Origin: Limonium bicolor
Taxonomy: Eukaryota; Streptophyta; Magnoliopsida; Caryophyllales; Plumbaginaceae
DNA length: 64,000 nucleotides
Assembly (NCBI GenBank): GCA_023374045.1
Contig: CM041782.1
Span: 186,142,925-186,206,924, forward strand
Direction of reading: 5' to 3'
Shown one piece after another: positions 50,701 through 59,688 of the stretch. Position 1 is the stretch's first letter; each line of letters begins with the position of its first letter. The notes below the pieces were generated by a model. That model saw only the letters and a list, made by a program, of their open reading frames with translations. It had not been told where the DNA came from and made no database searches. The position numbers and the translations under genes are program-made.

Positions 50701-52423
50701 GATTATAAAAAAATATACTGAAGTGCCTAATATTCATGACTTTCTTATTTTGATGACTGATGGATTCAGAGCTGTACTCGGTAAGGCCCGTTATAGCTGA
50801 CTGTTGGATTCAGTCCTGTTTCCCTGCAAAGGACCTTGGATCTAAAATAAGTGGGTCTTCTCTCGTCGTCTTTCTTTCCCGCTGGTTATCTAGTGTGTTA
50901 CTTATTTTTTTGAAGAAAATACTTTTGTTTTCTTTTTGATCTTTCATAAACGAAACTTACCCTATGAAGCTCCCCTCGCGCGGGGTCTTTTGGCGGCAAA
51001 AATGATAACGTCGTGATGTTGAGTAGAATAGAACTAGTACTACAACTATTAATGAAATGAGAGAAGCAGGAGCAGGAGCAGCTGCAATGTTGCCAAAAGA
51101 GCCGAGAATGGGACAGTAACCAGTGAAAAAAGTTAGTTGTAGTACTACTATTATGTGCTAGGAAGAGGAGAGATGGGACAGACATTCGTCTTAATGAGTT
51201 GAAATATGGGCTGTAATATGCTGCTGGTTTTGTTTGCTGTTGTTTTCCATTCTACCTACTACTATAAATAGCGATACATAATGATATTACCCAAACCAAA
51301 CCCATATCATAAAAGGTAGATGCAAAATTAAGATGCTGTGTTTCTGACTGTTCATAAAGATCCACTGTCGTTGAATTTTGCATTCCAATCTGACCCTACA
51401 CGTGCAAGTGGTTCCTCAAAAAATAAATACGGAGTATAGAAGTTAATCATGGTTTATTAAATCAAATCAAGTTTTAACTTTTTACTCTATTTAAGCAAAA
51501 TATCGAACCATGTACGTTCCACCATTTCAGCAGTAACTTTTCTTCCTTTCCTGAATTAATTTTGTACCCCTTCCAACTTGAGTTAAGTGCGGTGCAGTCA
51601 ATAATCATTATGATAAATGAAAAGTGCACCTTGAAAGAATGAAAATCTTATTAGAAGAAAGGTAAAGTAAAGTGGGGCTATTGATTAAATACTACTATAG
51701 TAAATTATTAAGAGCGTACGTAGTGACATGTGCACATAACGAAATTCTTATACTAACCAATTAAGTACACTGAGTTCTCTGTTCTAAGCGTGGAGTACCA
51801 GCAGGTGCACCGGAGAGTAGAAGTAGAACCCTATAACCGACAGTCGTCAGCCGCCACACACGGACGACTAAGTATGTTCACGAGCTAACTGCCAAGAGAT
51901 ACCACTAGTCTACTACAATTGCTTAGAATTACTTTTAGAACGTTTTTCACTTTAATATTAAACATATAAGATAAAATAATTTTTAAAATTAATGTGTACA
52001 ATATATAGTTTTTAACATAGGATTGATTAAAACATAGATTTATAAAAATATTATCTTACATATTAAATATTGAAATCAAACGACACATCCAAATAGTAAA
52101 ATGGACGCTTTGACTGGGACGGAGGGAGTAATGTAAGAGGAGGGACGAAGTTTCTCATTTTTTAAAAAAAGAAGGGACGAAATTTCTCATTTTTTTAAAA
52201 AAGGAGGGACGAAGTTTCTGTGGGGTATAGAAGACGACAAAGGAAAAGAGGAGAACGAAATGAAGGTTCTTTTTTATAAATAATAATAGTAATCACTCAT
52301 AGAGGATTGATTGGTCAGATAATCTATTTTGTGCCGTCTTGAAGCGATGATGATGATAATGATTGATGGGTGCATGGGTACGTTAATTCATATATAGTGT
52401 AGGTATCTCATACTAATAAAAGT
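50701..52423. other. Intergenic DNA with a Stowaway-like MITE end and a short tandem repeat
   Basis: No gene is supported; the 95-codon minus-strand frame at 50898-51185 is low-complexity. GACTGGGACGGAGGGAGTA ending at 52130 is the complement of the common Stowaway end TACTCCCTCCGTCCCA. Its partner was not found, so the element is truncated or diverged. At 52140-52219 a 32-33-bp unit (GGAGGGACGAAGTTTCTCAT) is repeated about 2.5 times. Confidence 0.5.
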
Positions 52424-53385
52424 TGTTGGAACCCTAAGTTTTGTTAATAATAACATCAAAGTAAGTCTTGATAACAGAAAGAGTCTCAATGTGTGAGGGA
52501 ATTGTGCTCCGACATCATCAAGGCGATAAAGATTGAAGAATGCCAAAACGAGTCTCACTGCAAAGGCCGAGTAAGTTTGACAAACAGAATCCGGCTGCAA
52601 AACAAAAACACAACGGTTAGACTGAGTTGTCTACCCTGGCCCACACCAAACGTGGGAATAACTGCCGCTGAAGATAAATTTTTAGAAGTAATGGAGGAGT
52701 TGACGGTTACTAAGAGTCAAGATTTATTAATATGAAGTGGTGGCTGATCTAAACCTTTCTAAAACGTGAAGAAGTTAAAGAAAATAACTGCCCATCACTC
52801 TCAAGGTCGACCAACAAAGTGGATTACAACTGAGACACGTCAGAGTGAGTCAATCTGTGATAGTTAAATCAAAACGAGTCAACCCACAGCAGTTGAAGAT
52901 ATTTCCCACCCAATGCTTAGTGGAAGGTCTTGGAAACATCAGTTTACACTTCATTGGAGCAGTTTCTTTGACTTTTATCAGTATTTAACCAGTTATAAGT
53001 CATTTGCACTTTTTAGGGCTTTGCACTTACACATTTCTTGAGAGGGAGTCACACTAAGAGAGAGCTTTCACTTTGAGAGATTATTTTTGAGACTAAGTTC
53101 GTTCTATGCTCACTTAGATTCATCTATCTTATAGAGCTATTGCACCCAAACACTCTACATGTTGTATTGATCAATCTTTAGAGATTTGAGGGTAGGAGTT
53201 AGACAGTCATTATGTCTAACCCCAAGAGTAGAAGACTAGGCTGTAAATTCATATTTGAGTTTTCAATACAAGTTTTATGCTCTAGTAAATTTCAATAAAA
53301 GCTTCTGCATCCATCATTTGTCTCAGAATGAGTCTGCCCGAGTCTAACACCTCAGACAGACTCGGTCAACACTTCAGTTCTATCA
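52424..53385 (+). repeat. 5' LTR of the Copia element (962 bp)
   Basis: Bounded by TGTTGG and the primer site. Homology to 56177-56361 includes AACATCAAAGTAAGT, GCAAAACAAAAACACA and intervening blocks. An ATTTCAATAAAAGC polyadenylation-like signal lies near 53290. Confidence 0.8.
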
Positions 53386-53386
53386 C

Positions 53387-54348
53387 GTGGTATCAAAGCC
53401 TGCGTTGGCGAACAAATCTCTCAAGATGGTAGAAATTACCAACTCAAAGGAGCCTGAGTTAGGCACCACCAGTCTGATATATTTGATGGCTCAAACTGGT
53501 GAGAAAACCGCTCATAATAAGCTAGAGAGACTCGAGAACAATGGATCTTGGTTTCTAGACAATGGTTGTTCAAGATATATGACGAGAAACCCTGATAAGT
53601 TAACAATTCTCTTTGACCATCAAGAGGGCAAGGTTATTTTTTGATACCATGTGCATGCAGAAATTATAGGAATTGGCTCTGTTGGTAACCTCTCTTTACT
53701 TAAAGTTAACAATGTTAACTTAGTTGTTGGTTTAGGACATAGTCTGTTAAAGCATCTCTCAAATATGTGATCTCTTCAATCTTATGTTTCATCTATGGAC
53801 TACAAGATTTATGACTCTAATACTGGTGATCTTAAGGCAATATGGTTATGACTAACACTGATGCTCTTAAGGCAGTATTGTAGCACGTTAATAGGGCTTC
53901 CCGATATGTATATCCAAGCAAACTTCGTCTGAGAATCATGTGTAAAAAGCAAGCAGACTCCATCAGTGGATCATGTGTAGAAAACAAGCAGACTCCGTCT
54001 ACAAATCATGTGCAGAAAGCAAGCAAACTCCATCAATGAATCTTGTGCATAAAGCAAGCAGACTCGCTCCAGCTTCAAGCACTATGGAGACCATGGTATT
54101 TTTGATCAAAATGTTACCATTATGTATGATAATACCAACTAAGGTCGTCAAGTTCTTTGAATTCCATGCTCACACAAAATTTGTAGACTACAATTCTCAT
54201 TTTTTATACGAGATTATGTGAAGATGAACTTAATGTAATTTAACTATGTTTCCACATACTCTAGCTTACTGATATCATCACCAAGGCACCACCCATGATT
54301 GCATATGAGCTCTTTCGCACACACCTTGGGATGATTCGTTCTGAGTGA
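53387..54348 (+). pseudogene. Copia gag-pol remnant, integrase and most of reverse transcriptase deleted
   Basis: Residues WFLDNGCSRYMTRNPDKL at about 53550-53605 match the aspartic-protease/GAG-pre-integrase start, with DNG in place of the usual DSG. A stop follows at 53642, then IIGIGSVGNLSLLKV and VVGLGHSLLKHLS in another frame. Next comes a 35-bp tandem repeat, then the RNase H end: HAHTKFVDYNSHFLYE and LTDIITKAPPMIAYELF..HLGM, stop near 54347. Integrase and reverse transcriptase, normally over 2 kb, are missing. Stops and frame changes make it non-functional. Confidence 0.8.
53934..54067 (+). repeat. 35-bp tandem repeat at the Copia deletion scar (about 4 units)
   Basis: Units start at 53934, 53969, 54004 and 54039 with motifs ATCATGTG and AAGCAAGCAGACTC. 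The period is exactly 35 bp, so it is not a peptide repeat. It sits where integrase and reverse transcriptase should be. Confidence 0.8.
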
Positions 54349-56176
54349 GGGTGGTTGTATCTCTTCTCCCTCTTAGAGATAGAGTTTGGGTACTCATGTA
54401 TAGTCTCTCTGGCACCATACTTTCCTTGGTTAACTAGTTCAACTATACTTTCTTTACAAATATTTACTGAAAACCCGCCAAGTTTTTCCTTACCAATTCG
54501 ACCAAAGCACCCACATCAGCCATCCCATAATTCACATCCCAAAACAAACCCAAAATCCATCAAATGAACAATCTAGATTCAAAACCCAACTCCATCATCT
54601 CTGAAGCCGTTGCAGCTTCGCCTTCAGAATCACCCACAAATTCTCTTAACCATGAAACCACTCCTACTCACTCTCCCATTCAAAGCTGAAAATCTTCCCA
54701 ACAAGGCACTTTTGTTTTCCCAACTCCCAAAACCATTACTAAGTGTCACATGACCGTCTCACCACACAAAACTCCCATCACATTGGGTCCATCATTGACT
54801 TTGATCAAATGAAGGTTTCAACTCTAAAGCCACTGAAATACCAAACCCATTTGAAACTTAAACCCAAAACCCATAAATTAAACATTTAGCTTCAAACACA
54901 TTTGTTGGCTGCTCTGCGTTATGGTCCCTCTTACCGCCTGAGTTCATCATAACCCTTTGCCTTCATTTGACCCAAGAAATACTGCTAGACTTAGTCTGCC
55001 CAAGAATACAGCCAGAGTTGGTCTGACAAAAATAACCACGTAGATGAAGTGCATTTCCAAAAAAAGAAAGAAAGACAAAAATCCCATGACAAGGTGAAAA
55101 CCTAGAAAAGTAGCATCGTCTCTTCAACTTATAATCAATCTCAAGAAGACTCTTGCTTTGGCCACCACTTGCAAGAGTAGAATTCATGTGACTCTAGTTT
55201 TCGCTTCACATCAAGGCTTGATTGCGCATATAGGTATGAGTACTTTGGTCAATAAGCTTCACTATCACGGTTAGCCACATCTAGAGCTCTCTTGAGATTC
55301 ACAATGAATGGGTCAATACCAAGATGCAGACTAAGTCTTGGACCTCATTTCCTAGCCTACACCCCCGATCCCCACAGAATACTCTAATTATCCCTACCCC
55401 TTACCATACTTTCAACCTTTTTGAGACTTTGTTTATCTTGGCGATGTTTTATCAAAGCAGACTTACCCTGTTGGTTATTTATCCATGTGATTGCTTCTGG
55501 ATGTCAAGCAGACTTACCCTGTTTTGCCAGATGATGCCAAAAAGAGGGAAAGTGGTGAATCGCATTTTAAGTAAGAAGAATTAATGTTTTTGGAAGTAGG
55601 AAGACTTGAATCGCAATTATAAATTCTCCCTACTTGATGGCCAAGAAGACTGCATCTGTTTAAGCTTAGTTTAATTTTATTATGCTCTTCTCTTATTGGT
55701 CTTATCTTAAATGATGTGCTCCAACTTAGGGAGAATATTGGACTAAGGGGAAATCAATCAACAAGGTTGGTTCTTCCAAGCCTGTTTTGCTTGTATATCT
55801 TTTTTGCAGGTTAACTCTTCGAGTAGTTTTGGCATCATTAGTAAAAAGAGGGAAATGTGTGAAGCTGTTAGAGTTTTGCAAGATTGTCAAAGCCTAGCTT
55901 CCAGCAAAAGTCGGCCTAAGAATTGATGCAACAAAACAGGAACAAGACTGAGAGGGTATGAGTTTAACAGATAGTAACTTCTATGAAGAGAACAAGTCAG
56001 CCAGAGCCTCCCAAAGAAAGAGTCAAGACAGACAGAGTTTGGTTGTCAACCAGACTATATCTAGCGAGCAGTTTGCATTCATCTCATCTTATTAATGATT
56101 CTCAACTTAAGGGGGAACTTTAGTTCATCTTGATAGAGTCGGTTTCCTTTGCCGTCATTAGTAAAAATGGGGAAAT
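54349..56176 (+). other. Post-pol region of the Copia element with repeated purine-tract motif
   Basis: This 1.8 kb lies where SIRE-type elements carry an env-like frame. A short Ser/Pro/Thr-rich frame opens at 54564 (MNNLDSKPNSIISEAVAASP) and closes after about 41 codons; no envelope feature is seen. A motif like the final polypurine tract occurs three times, at about 55534-55552, 55826-55856 and 56151-56176. AGCAGACTTACCCTGTT is duplicated near 55459 and 55508. Confidence 0.5.
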
Positions 56177-56477
56177 TATTGGAACTCTGGGATTTGCTGA
56201 TAATGACATCAAAGTAAGTTTAGATGACAAAAGTTATACTACGACATAATTAAGACGGTAAAGGTTGAAGAAGCCAAGAACGAGTCCCATTGCAAAGACC
56301 GGGTAGGTCTGATAGACAGAGTCCGCCTGCAAAACAAAAACACAGGTTACTCTGAGTTGAAAAGGAACATTTGTATAACACAATGGGAACTTTTTTACTC
56401 GAAACTTATTGTTTGAAGGTAGAATTTTAATTAACTGGGCTATGGAGATCAATAACTCAAGACTGAGACATTGGATT

Positions 56478-57018
56478 TAGGGGTGTGCAAACGGGGCGGT
56501 TATTAACCGTTCTTTTTCGGATTCGATCACTGTATTTTTTAACCGTTTTATAAAAGTTCAGTTATTTCGGTTAAAACGGTTATCCGTAATAAAGTACGGT
56601 TTGGTTAATGGATATTGAAATCCAAACTTCGGTTATCCGTAATAACCGAACTTTTATAAAAATATTTTTATAATTTTTTTTCTTAACCCAATAATTTTAT
56701 CTAATATTTTACTATTCACTCAATTAGGTTTAGGTTTTTATTATTTTGGTTAATTCCGAAAGTTTGGTTTTTTCAGTTATTTTAGGCAATTCGGTTATTT
56801 CAGTTATTTTTGGAAGTTCGGTTATTTTGGTTATTTTAAAAACTTCGATTATCAGGCGGTTAACAGTTATTAGTGTAACATAAAAAATGGTTATCAGTTA
56901 AAACGGTTATCGGTTAAAACGGATATTATTATTAAATTCGGTTAATTCGGTTATAACCGAAATAACCGAACACCGTACTTTATTTTAAACTTTCGTTTTA
57001 ACCGTTTGCTCACCCCTA
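56478..57018. mobile_element. hAT-type MITE (541 bp) with 8-bp target duplication
   Basis: The ends TAGGGGTGTGCAAACG and CGTTTGCTCACCCCTA are inverted repeats. The flanks ATTGGATT (56470-56477) and ATTGGGTT (57019-57026) agree at 7 of 8 positions. The interior is AT-rich with repeated CGGTTATTT/AAATAACCG motifs and no coding potential. Confidence 0.85.
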
Positions 57019-57026
57019 ATTGGGTT

Positions 57027-57663
57027 AAAGATTTAACCAGCTTATTTAGTGCTACAGTAAATTAAAATTAGCCATTCAACTACAAATAAAAGTAAAGGAT
57101 GAGTTTTTTTCCTTTTTGCCCCGAGACATGCTGCCATGATCAATTAATTTTCATGGATCACATATAGTCACTGCGATCTGCATTGGTGACTCCTTGACTA
57201 CTACGTACTAATTAAACCAAATTAATCTTTTTACATGTCACACAACTCTTGGCTATATGCACGTGTGGTTGGTCTTAAATATGTGGGTTTTTAATTGATA
57301 TATCTTCAGATGATCTTTATAATTAAATTGGTTGTGCATTGCATCTAGAGTTATAGTATATCGATCGAAAGGGGAATTCTTCGAGAAAAAACAAAAAAGC
57401 TAGCTTAATGAAGTTCGATCTCATTTTAATTTTTGTTTAACAAATACTATATTATATTCTTTGACGATCTATTCATCCACGTCAATCACATGTTTGAAAT
57501 GCGTCGTTTTATAAGCAAGGCTTAAGACACAATCAATTTACGTAAAATGCGCCCACTAAGTTTTAATTGCTTACCGCATTAATATGAAGAAATAAACAAT
57601 TAATATGAAGAAAGAAAAATAACTGGCTACTATAAATCCGCAAGAGTTCTCACCGTTGCACTG

Positions 57664-57746
<83 letters not shown>

Positions 57747-57826
57747 CGTTTTAGTGGGCGCATTTTAAATTCGTTGTATAACCGAAATGCGCATTTTAGT
57801 GGGCGCATTTAATATATATCCAGAAC
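57027..57826. other. Intergenic AT-rich DNA with a long (AT)n tract
   Basis: No gene seen. A pure AT dinucleotide run of about 79 bp lies at 57666-57744. It is bracketed by inverted copies of TTAGTGGGCGCATTTTA (complement at about 57544-57561, direct at 57751-57767, and a second direct copy near 57796-57811). Confidence 0.7.
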
Positions 57827-58094
57827 CAGGGGCAGATGTAAGGGATCACGTGGGGTCACGTGACCCCACGTTTTCCAAGAATGCAGATATTCCTATATGT
57901 ATAATAATTAGATTTTATATGTATATAGTATAGTGAGCCCATATATTAGAGAGTTGTTGGTGGTGTAGTGGTAAGGGATAGAAATATTGAGTGAGTTATC
58001 TTGGGTTCAAATCCAACTATGATCATATATGTTATATTTTTTTTCTTCAAAGAATTAGTGACCCCATATAATTTACATCCTGGCTCCGCCCCTG
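57827..58094 (+). mobile_element. hAT-like MITE containing a Pol III-like A/B box pair
   Basis: The left end is CAGGGGCAGATGTAA. The right end TTACATCCTGGCTCCGCCCCTG-type sequence is its complement with a 9-base addition. The 8-base flanks TCCAGAAC and CCATGAAC match only partly. Inside, GTGTAGTGGTAAG (57963-57975) and GGTTCAAATCC (58004-58014) resemble tRNA-type A and B boxes about 40 bp apart. A 24-bp perfect palindrome with CACGTG at its centre lies at 57848-57871. Confidence 0.55.
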
Positions 58095-59688
58095 CCATGA
58101 ACAACGTTGTTGAGCACAACAAGCATGGTTGGCCAAATAATGGGCTGCTAAATTACTCGTTCGCGGAATATAAACCACTTAACATCATTAAGAGTAAAGG
58201 AGGACAGAATGCGATGTAGAATCGTCAATGATGATTGATGCAGGTGCCCTCCTGAAGTCATGTAGTCGCCAATAGGCTTGCAATCTGTGACCACCTGAAG
58301 TTTTTGTTGTTAAGCTCCATCGCAGCTTCAACTCCGGCTTCAATTGCCAGTGCTTCCCCATCCGTCGGAGTGAGTGAGAGAAATTCACCATGAATCCCAA
58401 CTCGAACAATATGTTGACTTATACGTGCAATGTAGGTTGTGTCAAAACGCCCGCTTGATCCAAACTGGCATCAATTTTGATACCCAACCATCGAGGGTTC
58501 TGGTTGCGGTGGTCATTGAGGGTAGTCTCGGATGTAAATCCAGCTAAAATAACCTGGTGGAGATATGCATCAGCTTGACACCACCCATGTGCAAAAGATG
58601 GAGCATGATCAAATTCTGTTTGACATCTTGAAAACCACAACCTCCAAAACATCATGGTGATTGTTTTCATGAGCTTTTATCATTTTGCATGCACAGATGG
58701 AAGTACCAATCTATAAGTCCTTGATCTGAGAGGACTGCTGGCAGGATTGTAATAGCCATCATATCCCAATAAGGGCGCACAGTTGGACAAAAAAAGAGAG
58801 CATGAGTGATTGTTTCTGGCTCCCCGCAAGCAGTACATGAGAACTCAGTATTAGCCTTAAGTCGTCGCTGAAGAACAGTTTTGGCGGGGATAATCCATGC
58901 AATAGTTTCTAGCAAAAAAGTTTAACTCGTGTGGAAGATCTGTAGCCGAAATAAGCTTAAATGCTTTCCCAATTGTGCATGTCGAGGATAAGTGTTTTTT
59001 ATTGGCTTGGCGAATGGTAAAATCAGCATGATAAACCGTTTTGACTGTGAAAGAGCCAGTAGCTGACAAACCCCAATACAGTTATCAGGTGGTGGAGAGT
59101 TGACATTTAAATGTGGTGATAACACTGGCAGCTCCATTCGTAGAATAAGTGTTGCATCTTCTGGCTCAAACCATGAGGTAACCAACTGATTATTCCAAGT
59201 GCGATCCGAATTAATCAGGTTGACACCGAGGCATATTGTGTGGCTATTGGAGGCATCTTCCAAAGAAAAGGTAGCCCCCCTGGTTTTCCTCAAATCCAAC
59301 GATCTGTGAGCTTTGTAGTTTTGCCTGAGAGTATCTCTTTTCGACAGCCAAACTGAAGTAGATCCCTTGTGGTAAGTAGAGATTTCTAGATTGGGCTGGA
59401 ACTGGGGGTTGGTTTGGCATGCCAGATAGTAGTGTTGCTCAAGTACTTCTCATGGTAAACTTAGAGAGTAAAGTGGATCGTTCATTCATTATCCTCCACA
59501 ATTGCTTTGCCAAAAGCGCACGATTGAAACTTTTCAAATCTCTAAAGCCCAAACCTCCTGCCTCATTTGCTGCGCACATATCTGTCCATTTCTTCCAATG
59601 TAAACAGCTTTTGCGTTGAACCATTCCACCAGAAACGTGCAAGAAGTTGTTGTATTTGCTTCAACAAAGTCTTTGGAAGAAGGTAAAC
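58095..59688 (-). pseudogene. L1-type LINE remnant: reverse transcriptase end, zinc-binding domain and RNase H
   Basis: Read on the minus strand from 59688: RT C-terminal block ([13 protein letters not shown], then [21 protein letters not shown] at 59480-59610 in another frame). Next the zf-RVT domain near 58740-58900 (IIPAKTVLQRRLKAN, CTACGEPETITHALFFCPT, with the C-x2-C and H-x4-C ligands). Then an RNase H-like domain (WLGIKIDASLDQAG, EALAIEAGVEAAMEL, AAHYLANHAC). Frameshifts and stops occur between blocks, so it is inactive. It is cut at 59688 by LTR D; the catalytic RT core would lie upstream of D, outside the window. No poly(A) end is visible because a MITE adjoins at 58094. Confidence 0.85.

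Larger units (their letters stand above)
52424..56361 (+). mobile_element. Decayed SIRE/Maximus-type Ty1/Copia element with internal deletion and truncated 3' LTR
   Basis: The 5' LTR is 52424-53385 (starts TGTTGGAACC, ends TATCA). The primer site TGGTATCAAAGCC is at 53388-53400. A Copia polyprotein remnant and an extra downstream region follow, then a polypurine tract at 56161-56176 and a 3' LTR piece (56177-56361) matching the first 190 bp of the 5' LTR at roughly 80 percent by eye. About 770 bp of the 3' LTR is lost. The extra region between the pol end and the 3' LTR, and purine tracts of the type CATCATTAGTAAAAAGAGGG, fit the SIRE/Maximus lineage. Confidence 0.8.

Noticed and set aside
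50898..51185. 95-codon minus-strand frame, Ser/Cys-rich
   Set aside because: Low-complexity composition, no family recognised, no splice or promoter context.
54564..54690. An env-like protein of the SIRE-type element
   Set aside because: The frame closes after about 41 codons and shows no membrane segment or signal peptide. Only its position suggests the idea.
57961..58014. A functional tRNA gene
   Set aside because: Only the A and B boxes are tRNA-like. The acceptor and anticodon stems do not pair, and the stretch lies inside a MITE.
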